Shown one piece after another: positions 1 through 13,400 of a DNA stretch of 64,000 bases. Below the pieces are notes generated by a model. It was not told the origin of the DNA. It made no database searches and saw only the letters and a program-made list of their open reading frames with translations. The DNA comes from Toxoplasma gondii ME49 (Eukaryota > Apicomplexa > Conoidasida > Eucoccidiorida > Sarcocystidae), in assembly GCF_000006565.2 (NCBI RefSeq), contig NC_031479.1:5950885-6014884 (forward strand), in the 5' to 3' direction. The translations under genes and the position numbers were made by a program. Numbering within the stretch: position 1 is the first letter of the stretch; each line of letters opens with the position of its first letter.

Positions 1-429
1 TGGGGAATCTTGCCCGTCATGTATATCTGCAATTTATGCGGACTGTTGAGTTTCACCTTCGTGATGGTTCCAACCATTCCCGCGGCGGAGGCGCTTCAGT
101 TTGCGGCGTCACTCCTCGCTGCTTTCCAGTTGTCTTTCCTCGTCTGCCAAATCTGCTGCTACGTCGCAGAAACGTTTGAAGAGGAAAACCAGGGGAAACT
201 GATTGGCCTTCTCTGCTCAGCCGCTGGCGCCACGTCCCTGGCTGCGAACCCCATTATGGAATATTCCGTCCGGAACGGCTTCCGGCCTGCTCTCCTGAGT
301 TTTGTTGGCGGCTTTGGATTCAACTTCTTTCTCCTGCTCTTCGTCCATTGGCGCAAAAAGAAGACAGGACGAGTTCCAACAAAAACCAAGGTCGCGCGTT
401 TGCAGCATCGACTCTCCAACGCCAACTAA
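1..429 (+). CDS. Multi-pass transporter of the major facilitator type, 3' end only
   Basis: The open frame enters from the left edge and stops with TAA at 427-429, so only the last 142 codons are present. At least three hydrophobic segments are visible, at about residues 5-25, 35-58 and 100-118, followed by a basic cytosolic tail (HWRKKKTGR) typical of the end of a 12-span carrier. The piece between the last spans (EEENQGKLIGLLCSAAG) resembles the C-terminal half of MFS carriers. The apicomplexan amino-acid transporters related to SLC43 are one plausible family, but that assignment is from memory and the substrate cannot be read from this fragment. It would sit in the plasma membrane or an organelle membrane. 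Its 3' end converges on the deformylase gene. Confidence 0.55.
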   Translation, partial: WGILPVMYICNLCGLLSFTFVMVPTIPAAEALQFAASLLAAFQLSFLVCQICCYVAETFEEENQGKLIGLLCSAAGATSLAANPIMEYSVRNGFRPALLSFVGGFGFNFFLLLFVHWRKKKTGRVPTKTKVARLQHRLSNAN

Positions 430-2620
430 CGCGCGCGCAGAACAGCCAGGGACGTGGGAGTGATGAAGAGCTACCACTTAAAGCAGTTTGTTTTTACATC
501 GTCAAACCCAGACTACTACCGAGACTCTACTTACAGGAAAGAAATGCTTTGAAGCATTCAGCAAAAATCAAACCACCGGGTTGAGGTGCCGCGTACAAGG
601 ATGACGGAGCAGCTCTCGACATATACCCCTTTGACGTTTTCGTGACCGAAAGGGCTTTTCAGCACTTTCTGTGACAAAAACAAATAAGGAACGAGGCTCG
701 CTATACGCCTTCAGAAGATTAGACACGTATACCGCATTCAGGGCAGTCATAGAGACACACGTAATTATGTTTGTTTTTTCACGCGTCGAGGACAATCGTG
801 AAGGCTGCGAATCACCGAAAAGAGCTGCTTTTCCTTTCAGAATCGGACGTTGCTTGAACGTTTCCGGGCGGAGTTCCCGTGTTCTCTGCTTTTAACCTTT
901 TTCTTTGCGTGAGGACCCAACTTAGTTTCGCTGTATCATATTTCCTGGACGTCCTTCGAGGTGGCAAGTGCCGTTTCCCCATACCGTCTGCAGTGAAGAT
1001 GGACTTCGATTCAAGAAGGCAAAACGCTCAGAGACCGGTGATTGCGTGGTCGACACACCAAGGGATACATGAAATGAAAAATCGAGCAGGTGCCGACTTT
1101 GACTGTGGCAGCGTGTGGCGTTCGAACTCTTGCGAAGTGGCTTGCTTCCTGCCCACGCAAGAACCGAAGCTTTTTCCCGTCTGTTCATTGCCCACGGTGT
1201 GTGTGACTCTAAATTCGTTTTAATTCCTAGGGAAGTGTCGTCACACTTGCCGCCTTCATCTCAGTCAGTTCCCACCAAAACTGATAACCATTTTCCAATC
1301 GAGGGTGACTGATTTAGAAGGTCTCGGAGGTCTTGGTCGATTCACGTCTCTGTCGACATCACAACCGTCGACACAAAGTGCACAGTCCTTACTCATTTCA
1401 TCTATTAGGGTTTTGGAGTACCCCTTCCGAAGCAACTGTCAATTTCGCCTAGGTCACAGGTCGTTCGGTCATCAATAGGCGCCATCCCCTGCATTTCTCT
1501 GTTGTAGCTGCACTGATTCTTCTCACAACAATGTCACATACAAAGCCAGCATCTCTTTGGCTAACCCCCAAAGGCGAAAGATATCTCTAGACACCGCCAC
1601 TGCATGCAGAACGTTTACGGGCATCTAGAAAATCCGAACTTGTACCGACCTGTACAGATGCATGCATAGCTTGTGAAGCGCCCTTTCCTGTTACGACGAG
1701 CCCATGCGAACGAAAACAGGGTGGAAACGAAGTTGTGTCCCACGAACTGCCTCCACTCGTTGACTGAGGGTCTACCGCGCGGAAAGAGAATATCAAGTTC
1801 TTCGTGTGGAGGTTTTTGTTGCGTTCCGTACAGTCGTAAGAAACAGTCAGTGCTGGGAAGGTGTCATCGAAACTATTCGTCCAGAATCTCGAAACCGTGA
1901 GTGTTGGTCCTCGCTACGCTGACTACAAAAGGAAGCAAAGCGAGTCTACCCGAGTCGTCTCGCCCAGGCCTTTCGGATTTCTCTTGTCGCCACAATCTTT
2001 CTCGCAGAAAACCCTTCGCTTCAGAGCTGCCACTCCCCTTTCGACGGCGAGAGCGAACTCTGGCGGCTGAGAGTGCCAAGAAGGCGCGTGACATGCGTGT
2101 TTCGTAAAGTCAAACAAGCCAAGCCGCGTTTTCCCTCGACAGACGCTAAACATGAAACTCGACCACAGAAAGAGGCTCGTCGCTCTCCCGCAAACCTGCC
2201 ACACCGTCCGGCAGGCTCCTGCGGTCCGCATGCAACCCCGTATGCACCATCGATCCCACAAAAATCACCGGTTCTCGGACTCTCCACCATCTCAGCTGCC
2301 GAGCGCGCCACTGCACAGCCGGTGCATGTAGGGAACGCAACGAACTGTATGACTCTTGGTTTCACGGCTACTTCCCTTCCCCGTTAAAAAACGACAAATC
2401 ACGCAATTCTCAGGCATCGTTGGAAACGGGATACCCCAGCGGGTCTAAGTGTGCTTCCATAAAATGCCATGCACGAGTGCTGCGCGCCAACAGTCCTCAC
2501 ACAGGATGCCTTTGACGGCCACCGCTTCACAGATAACACTGCCCCTACACATCGGTATGAACAGATCCCTATATACATGCGCATGGATAGAGATGCGGAG
2601 AATGCGTCTCGAGATCCTTT
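430..2620. other. Convergent 3' region without a supported gene
   Basis: This stretch lies between the stop of the left-edge transporter and the stop of the deformylase on the other strand. Several 60-120 codon open frames occur on both strands, but none shows a family motif, exon junctions or a hydrophobic leader. It probably holds the two 3' untranslated regions. I see no RNA gene or mobile element in it. Confidence 0.5.
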
Positions 2621-4428
2621 CTACATAGTTTTCTCGCCACCAGCAAAAGTAAACGCTGTGTGTGCGCTGCGTTCACCTCTGTGGACTCTGTCTACAAAAA
2701 GAATGCCGTGGAGATGGTCGATTTCGTGTTGGACAACTCGCGCCTCCAGCCCCGACAAAGTCGCCTCGCGTTGAATCCCTTCAAGACTGGTGTAACGCAC
2801 GCGTGCATGCAGCGGCCTTTCTACGGGCGCAAATACTCCAGGGACAGAAAGGCAGCCTTCGACGTCAGAGACCAGGGGACCGTAAAGCGAGAGAAGCCGA
2901 GGATTCAGAAACACCCGCTCGCGAGAAGACTCTCGGACGTCGCCGGTTGGGTTCCACACAATCATCTGCACACTGACGCCCACCTGCGAAGCAAACCACG
3001 AGCGAGACGTTTCGTACCTTCAAGTCAAGCCTTTTCTCCAGGAACCGAGTGACACAGCAGACTATCTTCGGTCCGATGCTCTGCGGCAGGTTACCATTAG
3101 AACGGATCCAGATGACGTTTACACGTGAAGCAGCGGAAAGAGAATGGAAACACATCGAGGCTTTCTGTAGAGAAGAAGAGGGCAGGAAGTACGCTGTGTA
3201 AACGGTGAAAAAGAGTGAAAAAGCATCTAGGTTTTCTGTGGGGAAATGGACTCATAGATGCTTCGCAGTTCAAGCACGACATAGACACACCCGAATCTTC
3301 GCCAATTCTCAAACGTTTCGAAGGTCTCTAGTTTCGGCCACACAGGACGTATATGTCAATCAAGGCCTGTCCTGCTGAAGAAGTCTGGACGCGTTTTTTT
3401 TCGTCGATCTAGAATTCACGAAAAAAAGCCATACACTCGAATCAACATATACACAAAGGACTACTTCACTTGAAGAAGACACCAAACAGATTCACACATA
3501 CAGCTCTGAATGACAAAGAGAAAACGCCATGGAGTCCATACTTGTAAATCTACATATATACATATATATATATATATATATATGTATATGCGAATGCGTG
3601 TGTGTGTGTCATACCATCAGGACACCGAGACTTGTGAAGTATCGCCTGTCGAGGATCGAAGGTGAGCGAGAGCGAGAGGACAGTTGGGTGTGTTTCGTTT
3701 CTGCGGGAGGGTTGCATGCAGGTTCTCACCTGAGGAGCAGCGAGGCCTACTCCTCCGTCTCTGTACATGACAGCGAGTAAGTCCTTGGCAAGTTCCTTTG
3801 TCTCTTTCGCCTGCCAGTCTGCCTCGGGATGCGCAGGAAGACGCAAGAGCGTATGTGGCGCCGCCAAGACGTCCAGTGTTACATCGCGTGAGGCTTCTCT
3901 CGGTTGAAAAGAGGAGTTGCTGCTTGCCGCCTCTCTCCGCTGTTTGCCGCGTTCCTCTCTCCCTCGCCGTTCCTTCTCATCTCCTCTGAAAAAAGCCGGC
4001 AGCGCGCCAGAGGCGCTCCAGCTGCGAAAGCGGTGGAGAGCTGAGGCAGAAGAGGCAGCCGAAGAAGAAAACCACGGGGAAGCAGACAGAGAAGAGACCG
4101 AAGACGAAGAAGATGAAGAAAAGAAGGGATACGAGGAAGGAAAAGGAGAAAAAAAGGATGGGGAGGAGGAAGAGGAAGAAGAGGGAGAGGAAGCAGAGAT
4201 AGAAGGTACTCGCCGTGGTGGCGTGAAAGAGGACGGTGAGACAAAGGCAAGAGGAAAGGGAGACAGGAGAGACGAGTGAGATTGGACAGAAGGTGCATTC
4301 TGCTCGAGAAGAAGTCTTCCCTTGAAGTCTCCACGAACAGACAGACAAGCAGAGGGAAAAACTTGGGCGGAGAGACCAAAGGCCAGACACAGCTGAAGCA
4401 CTGCAAACGACGGCCTGACTGCATTCAT
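2621..4428 (-). CDS. PDF: Peptide deformylase with apicoplast-type leader
   Basis: Two exons: 4428-3730 and 2983-2621, joined in phase 0 (CTCCTCAG|gtgagaacc, acceptor ttgcttcgcag|GTGGGC); 353 residues. The enzyme removes the formyl group from N-terminal methionine of proteins made on bacterial-type ribosomes. All three metal-site motifs are present: GVGLAAPQ at the end of exon 1, EGCLS (metal-binding Cys) and QHEIDHLHG (HEXXH) in exon 2. The chain is about twice the bacterial length because of a roughly 185-residue N-terminal extension. That extension starts with a signal-peptide-like segment (MNAVRPSFAVLQLCLAFGLS) and continues with a long Ser/Pro/Phe-rich and then Arg-rich stretch, which is the bipartite pattern of apicoplast import. 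The start at 4428 was chosen because the signal peptide follows it directly. The frame stays open upstream to another ATG at 4686. Confidence 0.9.
3551..3590. repeat. (TA)n microsatellite in the deformylase intron
   Basis: An almost uninterrupted TA/CATATA run lies inside the single intron of the deformylase gene (2984-3729). Confidence 0.9.
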
Positions 4429-5787
4429 GTCTGCACAAAAAAAAGTGAGAATCCAGAACAACGAAAGTCCGAAAGAAAGGAAATCCGAAAAAATTCGGAA
4501 AAAATCCAAGATATAAGTCTGACAGAGGTGAAAATCGGGAGAAAATGAAGTTCCAAAAAAACCGAAAGAAATGAAGATCGGCACAAGGCCGAGAAAGCGA
4601 AGAGAACGGGACTCTGGGGTCTCTCTCTCTCTCGGGGGTTCCTGGCTGTCTCCGGTTGCGCTGGATTTCCAAACGCGAGCAGACATGCATCAACGCGACC
4701 TCGAAAGTACCACGGAAAATAAGGTGAAGTGAAAGCGGAGAAAAAAGCAAGGAAGCGAGGGAAAGAGGATTTCTCAGAAGACACCGACAAGAGCAGAGGC
4801 CCTGTACTGCAGCGGCCTCCCTGTGTGTTGAGAGAAGAACACAGAGTCACATTTTCTCTGCTCTCTGACTTCTCTGCGGCAACATCTGAGGAGAGAAAAC
4901 AACTTGTTGTACGAAATGTGAAGAAGAGATCCCTCTGGGTTCCAAGGAGACACTCTCGGGCATGCAGAATGTGCATGCAACTGCTCGGAGGACAGCGAGA
5001 CAAGACGCCACGAGACCGCAGGCTACGAGTTCGACAAATAGTCACTTTCCTCTCTTTCTGCCCGTCTTTTATTGAAAGAGCCTTTACACACAAATCCTTC
5101 AAAACAGAGTGCGTCCACGTCGCGTTTTTGGCTTGGTCTTTCTCGTTTTTCCCCTCCCTCTCCAATTCGCTCCTAGACGGCGGCCGAGCTGTCCGTGTGT
5201 GTCTTCGTCGAGACCCCGCCCTGTGTCTGCTTTCTTCTTTCACTTGCTCTCTTTCTCTCTTTTCTTTCTTCTCTTTTTCCTGCTTTCTTTCTCGGTTCGT
5301 TTCTGTGCTGGCCGTTCCTCTCAGAGGCCTCGGACTGCAAGCAGCCGACGCGATACGGCAGTTCCCAGTGCCTCTCCTGGGCTTGTCTTCTTTCTAGGTT
5401 CTCTTGCTTCCTCTCTCCCTTTTCTTTCTGTTTTCTTCCTCTTTCCATTTGTCTGTCCTCGTTTCTTTTTTTCTCTTCTCCTTCCTCCTCCGTTCCGCCT
5501 CCCTTCCCTCCCGTCGCTGTGCGCGTCGCGGGGCAGACGGAAGAGACAGAGACAACGCGTCTTCGAAAAACACGGCTTTTGCGCTCCCTTTCTCTCTTTT
5601 CCTCGCGGTCGCGTTTTTCCACTTCATTTCTCTCTTCTCCGCTTCTCTGCGCGTCTCCGTGACTTCTTGGCCTTCGCCGTGTGCCTCCGAAAGCGCGGAC
5701 TCCGTCTCCCGGTTCTCGTTTTCTCTTTGCAGTCCGCGCGCCTCTGTCTTCCTTCGCGTCGCTCTGCTGGAAGGCCGGAAGCCGAAG
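4429..5787. promoter_or_regulatory. Divergent promoter region, deformylase and ankyrin genes
   Basis: The start codons of two oppositely directed genes are 1.36 kb apart, so this interval must hold both promoters and both 5' untranslated regions. The right part (about 5100-5770) is almost pure T/C on the + strand. A TGCATGC word, a motif known to be enriched upstream of apicomplexan genes, sits at 4972-4978. No coding sequence is supported. A T-rich tract ending in GTGCAG lies directly before the deformylase ATG and could be the acceptor of a 5' UTR intron. Confidence 0.5.
4972..4978. promoter_or_regulatory. TGCATGC element
   Basis: A palindromic-core TGCATGC lies in the divergent promoter between the deformylase and ankyrin genes. 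ApiAP2-type regulators are known to bind words of this kind. The match is short and functional use is only inferred. Confidence 0.3.
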
Positions 5788-6310
5788 ATGGAGAAACTCA
5801 GGAAGGCTGTGCGCAAGGGCGCTGTCGAGGAGGTCCGAGGTCTCGTCCTCGAGGGTGCAGACGTCAACGCTCTGGACAAAAGGGGAGGTGAGGACAGAAG
5901 AAGAGAAACGCGGGGGAAGGAGAAAACGACTGAGAGGGAGCGACGAACGAAGCCAGACAAACACACGTAGGAGGAAGGAGAAACGAAAGGAAGAGTGGAG
6001 GGCAAAGAAAGAGAGAAAGGAACGAAGCGTGGAAAATAGTGGAGGAGAAAAGACCAGTGGAAACGGGGAAGAAATGCCCGAAAGAAGAAAGGGTGGAAAG
6101 AGGAAGAGAAGCGAAAGCAGAAGAAGAGAGCGGAGATGGAAAAATGCTGGCGAAGGAAGGAAAGGAGGCGAGAGACGAGAGAGAGGAGGAGAGGAGGTCA
6201 GGGTAGACGCACGAGAAGGAGACAACCGAAGAACAAAGAAAGAAAATTTGCTAGTGAGAACGAAAAAAGAAAGAGAGAAGAAAAGGAAGAAGTGAAGAAA
6301 AAACAGTCAA
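5200..6310. other. Pyrimidine-then-purine strand-asymmetric tract
   Basis: From about 5200 to 5660 the + strand is dominated by C and T. From about 5890 to 6310, in intron 1 of the ankyrin gene, it is dominated by A and G. The switch flanks the first coding exon at 5788-5887. Such long one-sided tracts can adopt triplex or R-loop structures. The asymmetry is visible directly, and any function is inference. Confidence 0.6.
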
Positions 6311-7427
6311 TCTCGCACTAAGTGCGAGAGACTTCCAAGGAAAAAACGTAGCAAGACGAGATTGGAAGACAAGGGAGGCGACTGACGTTTGCGCGTCGAG
6401 ACACACGTGTGCCATTTGTCCTTTTTTTACTTTTTCTCTCCACTCGTTTCTCCCTTCTTTTTTTTCTGCTGATTCTTCGCGTTACGAGCATTCTTGACTT
6501 GTGTCTTCTCCTCGCAGTCAACGCTCTTCATGTAGCGGCAGAGATGAACGATCTGGACCTCCTGGACGCTTTGCTAGAGAGCCCGAAGGCGGACGTTAAC
6601 ATCGTCGATGTAAGAACAATTGATGTTTTTCCTTTTGTCCTCCACACATGCAGACACACCGGCACGTCTTATCATTTGCAGATGGAGCGTTGAGGCGTCT
6701 CCTCTGCATCTCTCGACTCGTTTTTGTGTTTGCCGTTGTCTTATGCGCTCAAGTTCTTTGCTGGCGCCCCTTCGCAGGGCTGCTAGGCTTTTAACAGCCC
6801 TCTTCGTTTTATGTCGATGCAATTTGTCCTCGTCCTTTTTCTGTCAATTCACATTTTCTGGACACAGATTCGGCGAAGTCATTCCGTGCAGAGACGTTCA
6901 GCTGCAGACTCTGTCTTCTGTCTACCGTGGAAACAAGAAAGGAGACGAAAAGAACGCAGAGGAGAGAAGACTCACACGATATAGGGCGAAGAAAAGAAAA
7001 AGTAGAGTGGAGGAGAGAAAACGGGGAAACAGAAGAAGATCAACGGAAGAAGAAAGGAATTGAAATGAAGAGAGAAAAAGGAAGGAAGGGAGGAAACAGA
7101 GGAAAAGCTGACGTACGAGGTTCGAGTCTCACTCTCTTTTACGTTGCTTTGTGTTTTTCGCAGCAGGTGCAAGGCTGGACGCCTATCGTCCACTGTCTCT
7201 GTGCCTCAGGAGGAGATACTTCAATTCTTCGACGTCGTAAGTTAATCCCTACGTCGTCTTCTCTCCCGCTTGTTCCTCACAATTCTCCCGGAACTCGCCC
7301 AAGTCTACGCACTCTTCGAGGAGATATCTACAGCGACCTGTGCATACTTGGACATGTATTCTTCTTTTTCAAGTAGACGCAAGCATATATGCATGTCTAT
7401 AGTGTTGCCTACATATATCTATCTATA

Positions 7428-7477
<50 letters not shown>

Positions 7478-10400
7478 TATGTATGATTATTTGGTGCATG
7501 CATAGGCAGCTGTTTTCATGGGTACGAAACGCCTCTCTGTCCTTCTATGCTACCCCCAAGTAGCTCCTCGGCCATATAAATATAGACATCTGTACATATG
7601 CTTATATATATATATATATATATATATGCACAGGATGGTCGTCTTGACTCGTTGGCTGGGTCGAGCGTTTGCTCAAGGAAACTTTTTTGTGTGTGAGCTC
7701 GCGTTTTTTCGCCTTTTCCTTGCGGGGTGTTTCGCTGCCTTCGCGTCTTCCTCAGTATGCTCTTTCGTTTTTTCCTGCCTGTTCGATGCGCAGTTGTCAA
7801 GGTGCCAAGGTGTAACCTCACCGTCACAGACTTGGATGGCAACTCCGTAAGCGAGCAGTGACAAAAGGACGCATTCAACACCACGTATATATATATATAT
7901 ATATATAAATATAACAATATATATAAATATATATAAATGTATACATATAAATATATACATATATAAACATACTAATATATATATGTATATATATTTATTT
8001 GTATACATAGATACATATGTATGTGTATATTTGCGCATGCACCCAATACGTCTGCGCATGCAAATGCGCACATTTGTGACTTTGTGTTTAGGCACACATG
8101 TGACAACGACGCACTTGCACACCGGCATTGCTGCCTGCATATATATATATATATATATATGCATGCATGCGCAGTGTCTTTCTCACTCCTCTCGACTACA
8201 TACGTACGCATGCATGTATAGAGGTATATGTGATTGCGTTCCCTATTGTCTTCGGCGTAGAGCAACGCTGCAGTCTGTTTTGGAGGGTGAGAGAACTCCG
8301 AAGAAGAGTGTTTGCCATGGAGCAGCTTCACCCCAGGGCGTCTTTCTGCGTCTCGTGCTTGCTTGCGTCTCGCCAGCTGTCCACACACCCGAAGTCTCGT
8401 TGCTCTTCTTCTCTCTTCGACGCTCTGGCTTTCTTGTCTTTCTTGCATGCACTCTCCTTGCTCAGGCACTTCACTGGGCTGCAAGTGAGAGTTCTCCAGC
8501 CGGTGCTTCGCCCTTCTCGTCTGCCACCAACGAGAGAACGAAGGCGCCAACCCCGTGTTGCGGGGTCTGAGGCTCGGGGCTTCTCCGAATATAAGCCGAC
8601 AGCCTTGCTGTTTCGCGCCCACACCCTCACAGAGAGCTTCTCGTGGCTTGGGGTGTTTCGCAGTTGCGAGAGACCGAGAGGAAAAGGGTAGCGTTCTCAC
8701 ATTTGCTGTCCTCCCCGCGAGGCTCGCTTCCACTCCAATGAAAATTGCATTTAGAGTGCGTTCTGGAGGAGACGGGGTCTGATCCTTTCACTTTCCGTTT
8801 ACTTCGGCCCCACTGTGAATATGGCTGTGCCGGTGTGCGCGTTTCAAGGATCTCGCGAAACGGGTGCATCCGCAGGATGCAGCCCTCGCAGCTGGTTCTT
8901 CGTGGACGCGACTCAAGGGCAAAAGGGAAATTTGCGAAATTCATGTTTTCCAAGAAGTCCATTTGAAGACGAGGCCGATGTGCGTTTCTAAATGAAACGA
9001 CGCAAGCTGTCAACACGGGACTTGCGAGTCGGTTTCCGTGGAACGCAGGCGAACCCGTTTGGAATGGGCATTCCTTCAACGCCAAGTCTTCATGGATTGC
9101 GTTGCTGACATGTGATTCGTTCGTCCGCCCACACGATCCGTAGTCTCGTGTCGCCGGCAACGGTTGTCTCCGATGGGAGGAGACTCCCTTGAGAAGCGAC
9201 GACGAGAGGTTTTACCGGCGTTCCGTTTTCGCATTGCTGGGCTGCGATGACGCGTTTCGTCCGACTTGGGGACATTGTGGTTCTTTTTTTCTGTACTTTT
9301 CCATCTTTTCTCTCTTACGTTTCCCTGCTCTCAGTGCTCAACCAACCGGACGCCGTCAAGCTGCTCATCACCCGTGGCGCGCCAAGAAACGCCGTCAACC
9401 ACGCAAAAGGTGACTCTGCGGACTGAAGAGGCGGAGGTTTTCGAAAAGAAAGACAAGACATCTGCAGGAAGAAGTGAAGCCTGAATCCGGAGAAACCAAC
9501 AGAGTCTGAGATTCGACGTCAATCCGTGGAAGGCCTCAACCCTGTAAAAACGAAGCAAAGGATAAGACTCCTGAGAAACACCTACAAGCATTCAGTGTGT
9601 GTGTGTGTGTACATGAACGGTGGTTTTTTCGCAGCTAAGAACGCGTCTGCACGTAGAAGATTCGGGAGACCGAAATAGAAACCTAGCGGTTTCTAGAGCG
9701 AAACGAATTTGTAGGAGTCGACAACAGACATAACTACGTATGGCGAAAGCTGACGGTGAACGGACATGTTATGTCTCTGCGTGTCAACATGCAAGACAGA
9801 ACAAGGTCTCTGTCACATTTCTTCCGATCTGAAAAAACAGGCACCGCATAAGGAACGCACTTCTGTACATGCAGCCTCCGCGTTCGTTTCGTCTAGTCCG
9901 CATCAGCTTTGTCTAGATACACTCTGTGGCGTACTGTGAGACTCGTCTTAACGGCGAGGGAGAACGGAGCAGAACTGCTTCTTGTGGAGACGGAGGAGAC
10001 TGCCATGAGGTGATTTCTCCTTACTGCAAACCATGTCCCTTGAAGTGAAGCTACAGCTCCATCCAAGGATTCAGAGTTGACGAAAGAGAGTCGCTATCCG
10101 TGTGCAGGACCAAGAGCTGGACTGGCTTTGCCGAGCCGCTGTTGTACGCGACAACAGCCTGCTGACTTTGTCCTTCACAGTTTTCTTGAACCCATTTCTG
10201 AGGAGAGATAAATCCTTTTTTTTGCGTCGGCGCGCTTCCCTTCCCGCATTACGTCAAAATGTCGAGACCTCGTCTTCCAGATCCTTGCTACCAAGTCCGA
10301 ACTTCTGGATGTTGCTGTCACACCTCGTTCGGCGCAAGTGTCTTTTTATCGCGTTCCTCTGGGCCATCTCGAATCACAGGGGGTCAAACGACTGTGGTCG

Positions 10401-13400
10401 CGCGTCGAACGATCCAGCCGTGAGGCGTTTCTTTGACAGCCAGACTGGCCTCCTCCTGCCAAGAACATGCCTTTTTGCTGCATGCATCTGGCCTTTCAGA
10501 GACGCCTCTACACGTAGCGTTGAAGGAGGGGAACGAAGAGACAGTTGAGATGCTAATCGAGGAGAACGTGGACGTGAACGCAAAGAATGAAGACGGCAAA
10601 ACTGCTTTGTGAGATTCTCCTTTTTTCGTGTATTTGTGACACAAATTGCAACGAGACACTGTCTCTGTTCGCAAGAGCCTCTCCTGAGTCCTGCGGTTCT
10701 TTTAAACGACTTGCCCTCTCCTTCCCTTTCTCTGCTTGTCTCTACGCTTCTCTCTTGATTCTGTCTTTCTCTTTCACCTCTTTCTTGTCACCTCGTTTTT
10801 CGCGCGTCTCTCACTCGTCGTCGTCTACCTGTAATCTACCTTTTCTCGATGTCCTTGATTTCCCTGCTCTTAATATGCGGCTTGTTTTGATTTCTTTTCC
10901 TTGCTGCCGCTTCCCGCTTCTCCTCCGCGGGTGCTCTCCTCGTTTTCTCTGGCATCACTTTTGTCTCCGACGTCTTTCTCTGTCTTTGCTTCTTCACCTC
11001 GTTCTGCCTCTGTTTCCGGGCGGCATGTCGGCTTGTATGCGGTGCGTTTTTTCCTTTGAATGGTCTGTACTTGAAGCCGTCCACCGAGGGAGTTGTGCGC
11101 AGTGGTGTCAGATTTATTTATGGATGATCTTCGCAACTCGTGGTCAAGGATTCTGCTCTTCAGGTTTTTACTTGCCGACTTGTACGGACTGTGTGCATTG
11201 GTTGAATGCGTTGTCTCTGCGTCTCTCGCTCTGGTGTACAGACACGTCGCACTAAGTCTGCGACAAGTGAATTTGGCTCGTCGCCTCCTGCAGTCCGAGA
11301 AACTCGATCTGGATGCGAATGTCGACGCCGAGGGAAATACGCCGATTCACCTCGCAGTCAAAGAGGTGGGCGACAGATTTTCCAGACCAGTTCTCTCGAT
11401 TCCAAAAGCACAAAGTTTAGAAAGAGTTCCTTTTACCATCGTTTACTGTTCAAATAGCATGGTAAAGAAATTTGATATTCTCTAGGGAAAACTGTGGGGT
11501 AGGGAACGAGAGTTCCTGAAAGACTTAAATGGTCATCAGTTAACATCACCGTTCTCTCGTTAAAAGGATGTTTGGATGAGTCTTACCGTTTGAAGAATGT
11601 GCGACAAGAAAGCAGCCGATCCGGTGTATGTCCACAACAGAGGTCGCATGTACTTTTTCCTGCAGGGACTGGACGGATTTGTGGAGAAACTCGTTGCTCG
11701 GGGTTTCTCGCCTGACGCGCGCAATCGGGCAGGTGCGCGTTTTTTCGAAATGCGCTCATCTCTTCTTTGCATGCACCAATTATGTTTTTTCCCTTGTTTA
11801 GACGCCCAGCGGCTATCAACATACCTCCGTTCGTGCGTGGCGCTTCTCTTCTCGACCTCAAATTGTCAGACTGCATGCGCCCCAAAAAGAGAGGCTAGTG
11901 GAGCATACGGCTCGCGAGAAGCATATCAATTTATTCAGGTGTATATGGCTTCACACAGACATATTCTAGAGAAGCAGGTGCTTGCGTATGTACCTGTACC
12001 TCGCCTTCTCGCAAGGATATACGTCTCTATATGTGAAAAATCTGCGTTATTGATGCAGGTAACTGTGGATGCCCGCATGCAAATGAACTGGTGTCCACAC
12101 GCATGCGCATGCGGGTGTCAAAGTATTTCTTCTTACCACGCGAGCATGCTGCATACGAATCTGGTTTCCTCCGTGTCGCTCTCGTTCCCAGCCGTGAGAT
12201 GCTGATTTGTCTTTGCTTGAGAGGGAACGAAGTGCTCGGTTCTCTCGAACCGGGAGTTATTCATCTGCATGCAAAGCTGCGATTCTCCCTTTTTTACAGG
12301 TTTCACTGCAGAAGAATTGCGGGAGCAGCAAGTGAAAGAGGCAGAGGTAACGACGTTAACCGGGTCGTCTGCACCTAAGCGACATGCGTTTTTCTGTTGC
12401 CGATGCAGTCCCGTGGGCTTGAAATCCGTGTGGAATGGAAACCAGACCTTTCTCGCTTTCTCCAGAGCGTCTGGTTTCTGTGGGATGCTCTGACGGCACA
12501 GTGCTGGCCTGTGGAGCGCACTGCATGCCCGTACTGAGCTGGAACCCAGACTTCTCTCCGTCGTTCTGCTACTTCCGAGAGTCCAGGTCTTCCTGCAAAC
12601 TGACTGCTGCACACCGCAACGACTCTCTGGACTGCTTCTACGCACAGCGGTCTGGGGTGGCTCTCCGTATCCGGAAAGAGCGTTGCGCTCTTTCGCGTCG
12701 ACTGCGTTCTACGCGTTCGTCGAGGAAATCTGTTTCCCTCAACAGCGCGCGAGACGCCGACTCTGTCCTCCTCTTTGCCATGCGTTCAGGAAACGGCTGA
12801 GAGACACTTGGCCGCAAAGGAGGTGCGTTTCCGGCTTGCGTTTGCCTCTGTCTCCCTTCGCGTTTCGCCAGAAAAATGTCTTGAGCGAGGCGCGGTGCGA
12901 TCGACGTGCTATGCTCCAGTGGATACTCACTGGACGTTCCACTTTTCAGCGTTTCACAGACAGACACAGACAAACAGAGAGACACAAGTCGTTGTGTGCG
13001 TTGGAGTGACTGGGGGAATGCTTGCAAAGAGCAGGGCGTCCGAGAGAGAGACTTCCTTTCAGCGCGTATGCAGGTTCCCCGCCGCGGCTGTGCAAGCACG
13101 CAGCGATAAGGAACGTTTTCTGAGTCTCTCGGTGGACAGCGAGGTTTGGGAGGTGGAGATAGCAGCGAGAAAGAAAATGCGAAGAAAAAGAGGTGGAAAG
13201 GAGAAAAAGCAGGTTGTCAATAAGGCTTCTTCCTCTCTCGGATTGGTGGCGTTGCTTGGCAGGGTAGTTGAGTTCTCTTTCTGCATGTGCGCGTGAGACC
13301 GAGGTTTTTCTAATCCATTGTTTCCGTCGACCATCTGTTTTCAGCGCAGGTCGATTCCAAGAAAATGCAAAAGCGAAAGTCCCAGTCAGGCGCCTTTGTG

